Made by a program: the position numbers and the translations under genes. Shown here in pieces: positions 25,467 to 34,049 of a stretch of 64,000 bases of DNA; within the stretch, counting starts at the first letter, position 1, and each line of letters begins with the position of its first letter. Below the pieces are notes generated by a model, which was not told where the DNA came from, made no database searches, and saw only the letters and a program-made list of their open reading frames with translations. Location of the stretch: the NCBI RefSeq assembly GCF_002101395.1, contig NZ_CP019706.1, forward strand, positions 1,488,001-1,552,000, given 5' to 3'. Source of the stretch: Pantoea alhagi (GTDB taxonomy: Bacteria > Pseudomonadota > Gammaproteobacteria > Enterobacterales > Enterobacteriaceae).

Positions 25467-26040
25467 CGGTTAACCGGGCGGGCGTCAGTTGGTGTTGAGA
25501 AAGGGAAATATCAGTACGATCACCTTGCTTATCATTCAGCTGAATCGTCTCAAGGTAGGTCTGGCCGGCAAGGTCTATGGTGGCGAATATTTTATCCAGC
25601 GGTGTGGTGACAGGCGTCAAACGCAGCGACCAACGACCTTCGCCTTTGTCCTGAAAATCGATGCGAAAATTTTGCTCCAGCACTTTACGGTCCGCCTGAA
25701 ACAGCGCCCGCAGCAGATGGTTAAACTGGAACATCTGCGGATTGTTTTCCGCAGTGATCACCTGCGGCGACTGGCCGTTGACCATTTGCACCATTCGCGC
25801 GTCATCCAGCATCAGCAGCATCGGGAACGGACTTTTTTGATCCCAAAGCAACCCTGTATCGCGGGCGATCAGCATATCCCCCTGTGAACGCAGCGGTTGC
25901 GGTAGATCTTTAATGGCGCGCGTCTGGGTGAAATGGGCGCGAATAACCGGTTGTTCAGTAAAGCGCTGCTGCAGTTCATCCAGCGTAACTGCGCTGACCC
26001 ATGGAGTGATCAGCAGGACAAGTAAAGGCCAATATTTCAT
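25435..26040 (-). CDS. apeL: LolA-like outer-membrane lipoprotein carrier protein (ApeL-type)
   Basis: A 201-residue periplasmic protein with a signal peptide (MKYWPLLVLLITPWVSA) and a LolA-like single-domain fold: VIRAHFTQTRAIKDLPQPLR, DTGLLWDQKSPFPMLLMLDD and SLRLTPVTTPLDKIF. It probably shuttles the APE lipid through the periplasm, as LolA does lipoproteins. Overlaps apeK's stop by 4 bases (ATGA-type junction at 26040-26037). Confidence 0.87.
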   Translation of the reverse strand: MKYWPLLVLLITPWVSAVTLDELQQRFTEQPVIRAHFTQTRAIKDLPQPLRSQGDMLIARDTGLLWDQKSPFPMLLMLDDARMVQMVNGQSPQVITAENNPQMFQFNHLLRALFQADRKVLEQNFRIDFQDKGEGRWSLRLTPVTTPLDKIFATIDLAGQTYLETIQLNDKQGDRTDISLSQHQLTPARLTDDERQRFAAY

Positions 26041-26465
26041 TGGGCGACTCCCAGACGTTCAAACAGCACGCCCGGGCTGACGAAACACATCTCCCGGCTG
26101 CTCTCTTCTACGGCGACTTGAATGGTGTAGCCAGTCGTGGTGCGCTTGCCAGTAACGGCATCGAAAATCTGGTAGGCGATACGCAGACGGTTTTCATACT
26201 CCTCCAGCTGCGCGCGTACCCGAATACGCTGTTCAAAAGTCACGGCGTCGCGATATTTAACGCGCGTATCGACTATTGGCCAAATGTAACCTGAGGCTTT
26301 CATCTGGCGGTAGCCGTAGTTGAACTGGTTCAGTAGCTTTTCACGGGCGATTTCAAAATACCGAAAATAGTTGCCGTGCCATACGACGCCCATAACATCC
26401 ACATCATGAAACGGTACGGTGATTTCTATCTCCGTGGTAAAACGAGGATCATCAAGCATTTTCAT
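26037..26465 (-). CDS. apeK: Acyl-CoA/ACP thioesterase, hotdog fold (ApeK-type)
   Basis: A 142-residue 4HBT thioesterase. The YbgC-like signature is clear at residues 18-42: PFHDVDVMGVVWHGNYFRYF followed by EIARE, with the catalytic Asp and the conserved His30-Gly-Asn. It may release or proofread acyl chains from the carrier protein. Start ATG 26465 overlaps the apeJ stop. Confidence 0.9.
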   Translation of the reverse strand: MKMLDDPRFTTEIEITVPFHDVDVMGVVWHGNYFRYFEIAREKLLNQFNYGYRQMKASGYIWPIVDTRVKYRDAVTFEQRIRVRAQLEEYENRLRIAYQIFDAVTGKRTTTGYTIQVAVEESSREMCFVSPGVLFERLGVAQ

Positions 26466-28153
26466 TCCTTATCGTTGGCGTCAGGTAAATGCCAGAAATC
26501 AAAAAAGTTAAACCAGTCCAGCGGGGCTTGCAGCGCGTAGTGCTCAAGGCGGGCTGCGTAGCGGTTGACTGCCTGCTCCAAAGCTGCGTGGCGATCCGTG
26601 CGGGGCAGCAGCAGTGGATCGGCGAACGGCTCGCAATGAATATGGAGTTTGCCTTGTTGTTTAAGAGCAAAAATCAGCAGTACCGGACAGCGCAGCAGAG
26701 CGGCAAGAATAAACGGCCCCTGCGGGAAAGGCGCAGGTTGACCCATAAATGGGCTCCAGACCACTCGCCAGTCGCTGCCTCGCTGGCGATGAACCGCAAT
26801 GCGATCGCCGACGATCGCCACCCATTCGCCACGATCCAGTTTTTCTTTCAACATAATGGCCGTGTCCGGGCCGATATCGGTAACCGGTATCAGGTTCAGC
26901 CCGGCCTGCGGCACGTTCTCAGCCATAATCTGCCTAAAGCGTTGGGCATTTTCGCTAAATACCAACGCATTGATGGTTTTCCCGCCCTGCAGCTGCGCCA
27001 TTGCGCGGCAAGCTTCAACATCGCCTAAGTGAGAGGCCAGCAGCAATTTACCCTGCGGTTGATCCGTGCTAAGCGCCGCTTCCGCCTCCGGAGCGAAAAA
27101 CACATCGCGCCCGAGCTGAAGTTCGCCGCGCCAACTGGCCACTTTATCCAGCATGGCATCGCCGAAACGCAGAAAATGACGATAGCTGTTGAGATTCGCT
27201 GGCACTGGCAGATGACGTTCCTGCAGCCGGCTACGTACGCGTGCAAGCCATGACTGTGATGCACGTCGGGCAGAAGCAGCTGTTAACCAGTAAGCGGCAA
27301 CGACCGGCCACAGCAGTAGAGAAAAGGCGTGACGCCCCAGCAATTGCCAAACCGTCAACATAACACGCATTCCCCATAATCCTTTCGCTTCGCGCTGCTT
27401 TGCCCAGTGCTGCGCGCGCCGCCGCATCAGCAGCGACGGCATGCGCGGTAGCATGCCGAAGAACAGCCGGGTATGCATAAGCGATATTCGAATGTTGTCC
27501 TTTAGCGCATCAAAATGCGACAGCCCATCCTGCGGATAGGTAACGCGGGTTGGTATAAAGTAGCTGGTATTGCCCTGCCAGTAGAGTCGTACCATCACTT
27601 CGGTATCGAAATCCATACGCTGGCCCAGCGCGATGCGTTGCGCCAGTTGCAATGTTGGCATGATCGGGTAGACGCGGAAGCCACACATACTGTCTTTTAA
27701 CTGCAATGAGAGCGTTTCAATCCATACCCAAATATGCGTTATCCAACGTCCATACAGGCGCGAGCGCGGAATCGAGTCGTCATAAATAGGTTGACCGGAA
27801 ATCAGCGCATCGGGATGTTGTGTCGAAAGTGCCAACAGAGCTGGAATATCTTCAATGGCATGCTGCCCGTCAGCATCTACCTGCACCGCATGGGTAAAAC
27901 CCGCCTGATCCGCCGCCGCCAGGCCGCGGATCACCGCCGCGCCTTTGCCCGCGTTTTGTCCGAGGCGGATAAGCGTCAGCTGTGGGTAAAGGTCGGCAAG
28001 TGCCGCCAGCGTCTGCTGCGTCTCTTTATCGCTGCCGTCATCCACAATAATAATCGGCAGTTGGAACGGGGCGAGACGTGCAAGCACGCCTGCCATCATG
28101 GCGCCGTGGTTGTAGCAGGGAATGACGACACAGGGCGAAAAGTTTAACGGCAT
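26462..28153 (-). CDS. apeJ: Fused glycosyltransferase family 2 / LpxL-type acyltransferase (ApeJ-type)
   Basis: A 563-residue two-domain protein. Residues 1 to about 225 are a GT2 domain: CVVIPCYNHG, PIIIVDDGSDKETQ, NAGKGAAVIRGL and the metal-binding VDADGQH. After a basic linker and a hydrophobic segment (HAFSLLLWPVVAAYWLTAA) the C-terminal half is a lauroyl/myristoyl-type acyltransferase with LLASHLGDVEACR (His-X4-Glu pattern), VGDRIAVHRQRGSD and MGQPAPFPQGPFILA. The fusion suggests one membrane enzyme that adds a sugar and an acyl chain to build the APE lipid. Start ATG 28153 overlaps the apeI stop region. Confidence 0.9.
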   Translation of the reverse strand: MPLNFSPCVVIPCYNHGAMMAGVLARLAPFQLPIIIVDDGSDKETQQTLAALADLYPQLTLIRLGQNAGKGAAVIRGLAAADQAGFTHAVQVDADGQHAIEDIPALLALSTQHPDALISGQPIYDDSIPRSRLYGRWITHIWVWIETLSLQLKDSMCGFRVYPIMPTLQLAQRIALGQRMDFDTEVMVRLYWQGNTSYFIPTRVTYPQDGLSHFDALKDNIRISLMHTRLFFGMLPRMPSLLMRRRAQHWAKQREAKGLWGMRVMLTVWQLLGRHAFSLLLWPVVAAYWLTAASARRASQSWLARVRSRLQERHLPVPANLNSYRHFLRFGDAMLDKVASWRGELQLGRDVFFAPEAEAALSTDQPQGKLLLASHLGDVEACRAMAQLQGGKTINALVFSENAQRFRQIMAENVPQAGLNLIPVTDIGPDTAIMLKEKLDRGEWVAIVGDRIAVHRQRGSDWRVVWSPFMGQPAPFPQGPFILAALLRCPVLLIFALKQQGKLHIHCEPFADPLLLPRTDRHAALEQAVNRYAARLEHYALQAPLDWFNFFDFWHLPDANDKE

Positions 28154-28497
28154 AAGCGAAGCTTTCCACTGCTGGCCGTATGGCGCGCCTCTCCCTCATG
28201 ACGCTGATAGCTGAACGTCAGGATCTGGCGCTCCTCCTGCCAGCTCAACGTTAACGTAACGGTATTATTTGGCAGCAGCGGCGCCTGAAATTTAATATTC
28301 TGCATACTGTGAAAGCGAAAGCCAGGCGCAAGCAGCATCCCGGCATAGTGCATTACCCAGTCAAGCTGCGCCACGCCAGGCAGTAACGGCTGTATGGCGA
28401 AATGGCCCCGGAACCAGAACAGCGCCGGATCAAGATGCAGCACAATAGCGGCCTGACCGGGCAGCATCTGATGGCGTTCAATTTCACGGGCTTTCAT
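28144..28497 (-). CDS. apeI: FabA/FabZ-like dehydratase (ApeI-type)
   Basis: A 117-residue hotdog protein from ATG 28497 (MKAREIERHQ). It has FWFRGHFAIQPLLPGVAQLD with His32, the dehydratase catalytic-His segment (GHF-x-P-LLPGV). It likely pairs with ApeP to dehydrate 3-hydroxyacyl-ACP, giving the conjugated double bonds. The frame is open 10 codons further upstream; 28497 gives a 14-base overlap with apeH and removes a non-homologous extension. Confidence 0.85.
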   Translation of the reverse strand: MKAREIERHQMLPGQAAIVLHLDPALFWFRGHFAIQPLLPGVAQLDWVMHYAGMLLAPGFRFHSMQNIKFQAPLLPNNTVTLTLSWQEERQILTFSYQRHEGEARHTASSGKLRLCR

Positions 28498-29845
28498 TAA
28501 ATGACTCCTGTAATTGCGCATAGACACGCTTATTCATGCTATTAACCGGAATTTCATCGACTATCCGCCAATAGCGCGGAACGGCGACGGGTTCCAGCCA
28601 GGGAAGCAGCGCGCGTCTCCATGAGAGTTCCAGCGCTTTGATGTTTGTCTGCTGCAGCGTCTGGCGCAGTGCCTCTTCCAGCACCAGCACCGCGCCAATT
28701 CCCTGACGACCGCCACGCGTGACCGGCAATGCCGCTGCATCACGGATACCGTCCAACGACATTAGGCGGCGTTCCACTTCACTTAGGGAAATGCGTTTCT
28801 CTTCGATTTTCACTACCCTTCCACGCCGCCCGGCCAGATGAAAACGTCCGCTATTTTCAATTTGTAAAATATCATCCAGCAGCAGTCCTTCTTCGCTGGC
28901 AATTAACGGCGAGAAGGCACGAAAAGCGTCGCCCTCAGCCGCAATGTGTACATCCGGAAAGGGGAGCCAGGGGATAATATCCTGCTGACGCTGGCGCCAG
29001 GCGAGAATGCCGGTTTCAGTGCTGCCATAAATTTCATCGGGCCAGATGCCAAACCAGCGCTGCGTGTCGATGACATGCTGCCACGACAGCATGCCGCCAG
29101 CAGAAAGGATCATGCTGACGGGCGGCGGCGTTAGGTTAGGATCCAGCCGCTTGAGAAAGGCGGGACTACTGACGAAGAGATATCGGTACTGATGATCCAG
29201 CGCGGCCAACTGCTCGGCATAATAGAGCATGGCGGCATGGAGCGGCATCCCAAGCGATACGGGTAAAAAGATGCGGAAAGTCAGCCCATACAGATGCTGA
29301 GGCACAATAGAAGCAACCACCCGGCATCCTGTCAGCCGGTCGGCAAAGCGGGCGGCCAGCAGGGCAGCTTCTTTATCAAGCGTAGCGACACTTTTCACTA
29401 CCCGTTTGGGCTGACCTGTGGAGCCGGAAGTATAGAGTTCGATACAACGACTGGGCGCAATGTCGGGCAACGCCGCCGCTGTCGGCGCGCTCGTTTTTGC
29501 CGAAGAGACCACATGCAGTATGCCGCGCCATTCCAGCGGCTGGTCACTCAATACACCGTAAAACAACGAGCGCTGCTCTTCCAGTAGAGAAACGCGACAG
29601 TGGCCGGGGATCACCGGTGTTTTGCCCACGCTTAGCGTCGCCAGCAACGCCACAATAAACAGATAGCTGTTTTCGAAGCAGAGCGCCCAGCGTTCGCCTT
29701 CCTGACGCTGCAGGTCATTTACCAACAGGGCGACATCATAGCGCAACTGTCCCAGCGTCCAGGTATGATTGCCAAGCCAGGCGATGACAGTATTATCCGG
29801 ACGAGATGCACTAAGCCAATGTGACAAAGGAAGGGTCTGATTCAT
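28484..29845 (-). CDS. apeH: AMP-dependent acyl-ACP ligase (ApeH-type)
   Basis: A 453-residue ANL-family adenylating enzyme. The phosphate-binding motif YTSGSTGQPKR lies at residues 138-148, the A5-like YGSTETG and the hinge region HLAGRRGRVVKIEEKRISLS follow. In APE synthesis it activates 4-hydroxybenzoate-type starter acids and loads them onto an ACP; the substrate here is inferred. Start ATG 29845 overlaps the apeG stop (ATGA at 29845-29842). Confidence 0.88.
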   Translation of the reverse strand: MNQTLPLSHWLSASRPDNTVIAWLGNHTWTLGQLRYDVALLVNDLQRQEGERWALCFENSYLFIVALLATLSVGKTPVIPGHCRVSLLEEQRSLFYGVLSDQPLEWRGILHVVSSAKTSAPTAAALPDIAPSRCIELYTSGSTGQPKRVVKSVATLDKEAALLAARFADRLTGCRVVASIVPQHLYGLTFRIFLPVSLGMPLHAAMLYYAEQLAALDHQYRYLFVSSPAFLKRLDPNLTPPPVSMILSAGGMLSWQHVIDTQRWFGIWPDEIYGSTETGILAWRQRQQDIIPWLPFPDVHIAAEGDAFRAFSPLIASEEGLLLDDILQIENSGRFHLAGRRGRVVKIEEKRISLSEVERRLMSLDGIRDAAALPVTRGGRQGIGAVLVLEEALRQTLQQTNIKALELSWRRALLPWLEPVAVPRYWRIVDEIPVNSMNKRVYAQLQESFNESP

Positions 29846-30423
29846 GGAATTTTCCGCTTTATTACCTGACGACGCACCAGCCATTCAACGGCCATTAGCA
29901 CTCCCATCAACCCATAAGCGATAATGCCGTTCCATGCCGTCCACAAACGCATGTTGCCCTGCAGGGCAGTAAAAAGGGCGATGCTGCCATTGATGATGAA
30001 AAAGAGGCTCCATACCTGGGTGACTCGCCGGGTATAGCGTACGCCTTCAGGGGGAAGCAGGGGATCGTGCAGGCGCGCCAGCCGCTCAACCAACGGCATA
30101 GCCGTCCACAATGATCCCCCAAACAGGGCAAGCATCAGCAGGTTGACAACTACCGGATAAAACAGCAGCAGCTGATGGGTTTTTAGCAGCGTACTGGCGA
30201 TGCATAAAATAATGCCAACCAGTGCCACACTTTGCATGACAATGCGCATCGGCCCCGCCGTTCGCTTTGCTTGCCACAAGCGTAAAACCAGCAGCAGCGC
30301 TATCAACGGCAGCAGCCAGTGCAGGCTGTTATGCGTCAGGCCGAACCAGACCACAAATGGCCAGGCCAACAGTGTTATTCCCGTTGCTACCTGAATGCCC
30401 GGTAGTTTTTTGCAGCCACTCAC
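29842..30423 (-). CDS. apeG: Inner-membrane protein of APE cluster (ApeG-type)
   Basis: A 193-residue membrane protein with about six hydrophobic helices (ITLLAWPFVVWFGLTHNSLH, WLLPLIALLLVLRLW, VALVGIILCIASTLL, LLLFYPVVVNLLMLALFGGS, VWSLFFIINGSIALFTAL, IIAYGLMGVLMAVEWLV). It matches the COG4648-like protein always found between the ACP and ligase genes of APE clusters. No enzymatic motif is visible; role unknown. Confidence 0.78.
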   Translation of the reverse strand: MSGCKKLPGIQVATGITLLAWPFVVWFGLTHNSLHWLLPLIALLLVLRLWQAKRTAGPMRIVMQSVALVGIILCIASTLLKTHQLLLFYPVVVNLLMLALFGGSLWTAMPLVERLARLHDPLLPPEGVRYTRRVTQVWSLFFIINGSIALFTALQGNMRLWTAWNGIIAYGLMGVLMAVEWLVRRQVIKRKIP

Positions 30424-30429
30424 GGTAAA

Positions 30430-30681
30430 TCAGGCTTCTCGTAACAGATGCTCTACCGCGTCGACGACATCCTGGACGGTGCGCACCGCTTTAAACTCTT
30501 CCGGCTTGATCTTTTTGCCAGTCTTTTTCTGCAGTTGCACAATCATATCGACGGCATCAATGCTATCCAGTTCGAGATCCTCGTATAAACGGGCTTCAGG
30601 TTTGATATCGTCAGGATCGATTTCGAACAGTTTAGTCAGAAGCGCGGAGACTTCCTGATATATTGCTTGTTGTTCTGTCAT
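30430..30681 (-). CDS. apeF: Acyl carrier protein (ApeF-type)
   Basis: An 83-residue, acidic four-helix carrier protein. The phosphopantetheine-accepting Ser40 lies in LELDSIDAVDMIVQL. It carries growing acyl or starter groups as a thioester. It is the second of two adjacent ACP genes, 13 bases after apeE, and should be activated by the transferase encoded at 18376-18957. Confidence 0.93.
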   Translation of the reverse strand: MTEQQAIYQEVSALLTKLFEIDPDDIKPEARLYEDLELDSIDAVDMIVQLQKKTGKKIKPEEFKAVRTVQDVVDAVEHLLREA

Positions 30682-30694
30682 AGCAGGCTCGTTA

Positions 30695-30952
30695 TCAGAC
30701 GCGTTGTGAATGGATGAAAGCGGCTAGCGTCGCGACAGAGAAGAAATGCTGACGCGTTTCTTCGCTCTCAGCAGAGAGTACGATGCCGTACTGGTTTTTC
30801 ATTGCCAGTCCCAATTCCAGGGCATCGATAGAATCCAGCCCTAACCCATCACCGAACAGCGCTGCATCAGTATCGATATCATCGACCGTCAGCTCATCCA
30901 GATTTAATGTTTTGATAATGAGATGTTTAATTTCTAAATAAAGCGATTGCAT
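30695..30952 (-). CDS. apeE: Acyl carrier protein (ApeE-type)
   Basis: An 85-residue carrier protein with Ser41 in GLGLDSIDALELGLAM. Its ATG (30952-30950) shares one base with the apeD stop (TAATG). Having two distinct ACPs is characteristic of APE clusters, with one serving chain elongation; which one does so here cannot be told from sequence. Confidence 0.93.
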   Translation of the reverse strand: MQSLYLEIKHLIIKTLNLDELTVDDIDTDAALFGDGLGLDSIDALELGLAMKNQYGIVLSAESEETRQHFFSVATLAAFIHSQRV

Positions 30953-31746
30953 TATTGCGTCCTGAAAGTATTCCCAACTGTTTGTAATTGCATTAAAAGA
31001 TGCCGATTGAGCTGCCTTGCCACCAGCGCCGGTTCTTGTGAATTAGCCTGATAAAAATGTTCAATTTGCACCCGTTGGCCTGCGGTAACCTCGAACAGCG
31101 GTTTTGCCGGGGGCACGTTATACCATTTACTTTGTTTGTCGAGCAGATGTTCGCTGCAACAAATGGTCACAATGCGCAGATCGCTACAACAGCGTACCGC
31201 GATATTGGCCGCCCCTCGTTGTAGGGTCATCTCTTCTCCGGGTCGCGTACGCGTACCTTCAGGGAAGATTAATAGCGTATCGCCATGCGCCAGCCGCGCC
31301 TGGCTTTGAGCCAGTAAGCGATCGGCCTCACTGTTAACCAGATAATCCGCTGCGCGAATCACACCGCTAACAAAGGGATTTTTCAGCAGCGCGCCTTTTA
31401 CCAGGCAATCGGTCTCCGGCATGACTGAAGCAAGCAGCACATAGTCAATCAGAGTTGGGTGGTTCGCCACCACCAGGCAACTGCGTTCGCTACGTAAAAT
31501 GTCTGTGCCATGAATACGATAATCCAGTACCCCTACGCCTTTAGCCACTGCCAGGAAAAAACGGAAGCTGGCTGATATAGAGCGGCGAGCGAGGCGTCGG
31601 CGCTGGTTTTTATCGCGCACTATCAGCAACAGGAGATTAAACCAGACCAGAGACAGTAAAAGCCCGCCGAGACCGAATAGCGTGAAGCAGAAACCGGTCA
31701 TCAACAGACGCCAAAGGCGGTTTAACCAGGCGATGGCGTGCATCAT
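30952..31746 (-). CDS. apeD: PlsC-like 1-acyl-glycerol-phosphate-type acyltransferase (ApeD-type)
   Basis: A 264-residue membrane acyltransferase. Two N-terminal helices precede the acyltransferase motif I NHPTLID (His96-X4-Asp101) and motif III FPEGTRTRPGEEM (161-173). It should transfer the polyene acyl chain or a fatty acid to a lipid acceptor. Start ATG 31746 overlaps the apeC stop (ATGA at 31746-31743); the longer start at 31764 would overlap apeC more and adds residues lacking homology. Confidence 0.86.
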   Translation of the reverse strand: MMHAIAWLNRLWRLLMTGFCFTLFGLGGLLLSLVWFNLLLLIVRDKNQRRRLARRSISASFRFFLAVAKGVGVLDYRIHGTDILRSERSCLVVANHPTLIDYVLLASVMPETDCLVKGALLKNPFVSGVIRAADYLVNSEADRLLAQSQARLAHGDTLLIFPEGTRTRPGEEMTLQRGAANIAVRCCSDLRIVTICCSEHLLDKQSKWYNVPPAKPLFEVTAGQRVQIEHFYQANSQEPALVARQLNRHLLMQLQTVGNTFRTQ

Positions 31747-32465
31747 ACGCGGCTCCAGCGCCACTGCGTTTTTTCACCTGGGATAGTGAATTCAGCAACA
31801 TCGTCCAAGTAATGCTGCATAAATTGCAGGCTCTGCGGCAGTAGCGGCTCCATTCCGTCGCCTCCGCTCTCGGTTGTACAGTGCAGCGCGCTACCCGCTT
31901 CAAATACCAGCGCCACAGCCCATGCCCAGGTCGGCATTTGCGGTGGCAGCCTGGGGTGATAAAACGCAGGCAGCAAGCCGTCGAAATCCACCATCAATAC
32001 ACGTTGATACCCCGCCTGTAGCAGGCATATCACTTCGCACAAGCCCTGATGGAAAGTATCCATGCCTGCAGATAGTGAGGAAGAAACCACCGGTTGCTTT
32101 GCGGCGATGGTTAAATTGCCCACCGCAGAGTTATGTACCGACATGGCGAAATCAGTCGGCGAAACGTCTTCATTACGCGCCAGTGCCTGAAGAATGCGAT
32201 AGTTGCGCTCCAGCTCGCCGTGACGACTGCTAAAAAGCACCGCGTCAATGCTATGGCGGCGCAGCATTGCCAGCCCGCACTCGACAGCTAATTTACTGCC
32301 AGAACAGAGACGCCGGGCGGTCATCATCGGAAGTTCCGTCAGTTTTGCCGGTGGTGCATCGGGGTCAATGGCATGCGGCTGACGCGCCCAACGTTGCCAT
32401 TGCGTAGCGTCACTGAGTCCAGGCGCTCTGGCCTGCCAGTCGATAAGGTTTAAGCTAAATTTCAT
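31743..32465 (-). CDS. apeC: Ketosynthase-like chain-length factor (ApeC-type)
   Basis: A 240-residue protein with only the N-terminal half of a ketosynthase fold: MKFSLNLIDWQARAPG, AVLFSSRHGELERNYRILQA, SVHNSAVGNLTIAAKQ and a segment equivalent to the nucleophile elbow (VVSSSLSAGMDTF) where no cysteine is present. It lacks the catalytic Cys and both His motifs, as in chain-length factors. ApeC pairs with ApeO in known systems. Start ATG 32465; a 15-base extension to TTG 32480 is open. Confidence 0.85.
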   Translation of the reverse strand: MKFSLNLIDWQARAPGLSDATQWQRWARQPHAIDPDAPPAKLTELPMMTARRLCSGSKLAVECGLAMLRRHSIDAVLFSSRHGELERNYRILQALARNEDVSPTDFAMSVHNSAVGNLTIAAKQPVVSSSLSAGMDTFHQGLCEVICLLQAGYQRVLMVDFDGLLPAFYHPRLPPQMPTWAWAVALVFEAGSALHCTTESGGDGMEPLLPQSLQFMQHYLDDVAEFTIPGEKTQWRWSRV

Positions 32466-32531
32466 CAACGGCGTCCGCAATCAGTTAGCAGCTCTGCGGC
32501 GCATTAAACAACGCAGGAACCGACAGGAATA

Positions 32532-33590
32532 TTAAAACTTTTCACATATCAATAAAGTATGGCCAACGCCGAGGTTATCGATGCGTTGCTCGACCCTAAA
32601 GCCAGCCATCTCAAGATAGCGATAAAACTTCTCTACGCTGTAAAAACGACTATTGCCGTTAGCCATACAGGTAAAATAGAGTGAAGTCGCATTCAGGCTG
32701 AACGATGCAGCTTCAAATTTCTGCGCGTCCCAGAAAAGTTCCATCACGCATAGTCGCGCGCCGGGCTTCATTTTATCTGCAATACGGCTGAGCATAGCGA
32801 TAATCTGATCGGGAGAAAAACAGTCGAGAAACTGACTCATCCACCAAATATCGGCCTCTGCAGGAAGCGGCGCGTCACCAAGCATATCGACCGCGTGGAA
32901 GCCGATACGATGCGATAGCCCTGCATTTTCGATATTCTGGCGAGCAAGTTCAATTTGTTGTGGCAGATCAAGAAGCGTAACTGCAATATTTTGATCGTAC
33001 TGGCAACATTTCAGCGCCCATTTTCCAGTATTGCCGCCAATATCATATAATTTTTTCGGCCTGTTGGCGAAAATATAAGGTAGCGCAGCGTTAAAGGCTA
33101 CATCGGAATAGTAATGATCGAATGCAAACCAACTTTCGCGCGCGGGCGAAGGCAGCTGCGACAGCACCGGATAGATCGTCTCTGCATCGCTAAACACTTT
33201 CAGCCCAGATGGTTTGGATTCTTTTAACGCCTGCTCTAAAAAGAATAACCCCTGATAACAGACATCCTGCGTGAAATCCATATTTACGCGCGTCATGGTG
33301 TCATGCAGCAAGAAATGCCCCACTTTAGCCAGACGGTAATATTTATCCTGGCAGGTCACGATACGGCCACTTAATCCCATATCCAGCAAGACGCTAATAG
33401 CGTATTCGCTCAGATGACAGTTGGCGACAATCTCATCCAGCGTAGCGCCCTGCTTTCCTTTCATATCCAGCCAGGCCAGCACGCCCGCATTGCGTAGACA
33501 TAACGCTGTTTGAAACAGCATCGGCGCAAAAGCAATTCGTTGCGCTTCAGTGATAGCATCCAGTGCGCTGAGCGTGTCCGTTTCGTACAT
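32532..33590 (-). CDS. apeB: SAM-dependent methyltransferase (ApeB-type)
   Basis: A 352-residue class I methyltransferase of the O-methyltransferase kind with an N-terminal winged-helix dimerisation region (residues ~10-90) and a SAM-binding domain: LYDIGGNTGKWALKC (motif I), VTLLDLPQQIELAR (acidic motif II), GDAPLPAEADIWWMSQFLDC. It is the gene expected to methylate the aryl ring or its hydroxyl group. ATG 33590 has AGGA about 9 bases upstream. Its 66-base gap to apeC is one of the wider in the operon. Confidence 0.87.
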   Translation of the reverse strand: MYETDTLSALDAITEAQRIAFAPMLFQTALCLRNAGVLAWLDMKGKQGATLDEIVANCHLSEYAISVLLDMGLSGRIVTCQDKYYRLAKVGHFLLHDTMTRVNMDFTQDVCYQGLFFLEQALKESKPSGLKVFSDAETIYPVLSQLPSPARESWFAFDHYYSDVAFNAALPYIFANRPKKLYDIGGNTGKWALKCCQYDQNIAVTLLDLPQQIELARQNIENAGLSHRIGFHAVDMLGDAPLPAEADIWWMSQFLDCFSPDQIIAMLSRIADKMKPGARLCVMELFWDAQKFEAASFSLNATSLYFTCMANGNSRFYSVEKFYRYLEMAGFRVEQRIDNLGVGHTLLICEKF

Positions 33591-33662
33591 GAAGAGCAAT
33601 CCTGTCTTGGGAAAAATAGGGTTATCGGACCATTGCTGGCCCGACTTTAGAATAATTTTTTA

Positions 33663-34049
33663 TTACAGGGTGCTGGTAGCGAGGTTGACCTGAATATCTT
33701 TATCTAAATTGCGTACCCAACGGTTATAGTTTTTGTGAATTTTACCGCCGGATGCCAATAAATTATTGCTGGTTTCATAATTAATGGCGTAGCCGGTAGC
33801 AGAATAATTAATCAGAACTTCAGCCATATGGTCACGTGATTGCTGGCGCGCTTTGATAACGTTCGGCCCCGCTTCGCTCATAATCCACTGACGCTGCGCG
33901 CCCGCTTTTAAAATTGCGTTTTTAACCTGCGCCTGGGTATACCCAGCGCTAATGGTGGTATGAACATTATCAACCGGCGCAGTACGCGCACAGCCTGCCA
34001 AAGCCCCCATAACCGCAAACACTGCAAACATCTTCGCTGCTTTTTTCAT
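33663..34049 (-). CDS. apeA: Small lipoprotein, first gene of APE cluster (ApeA-type)
   Basis: A 128-residue lipoprotein: signal MKKAAKMFAVFAVMGALAGC with the lipobox LAGC and acylated Cys20, then a basic, beta-rich mature part with AGYTQAQVKNAILKAGAQRQ and NNLLASGGKIHKNYNRWV. GGAG at 34058-34055 lies 5 bases before the ATG, fixing the start at 34049 rather than the TTG at 34064. Position and type match the small lipoprotein at the head of APE clusters; function unknown. Confidence 0.78.
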   Translation of the reverse strand: MKKAAKMFAVFAVMGALAGCARTAPVDNVHTTISAGYTQAQVKNAILKAGAQRQWIMSEAGPNVIKARQQSRDHMAEVLINYSATGYAINYETSNNLLASGGKIHKNYNRWVRNLDKDIQVNLATSTL

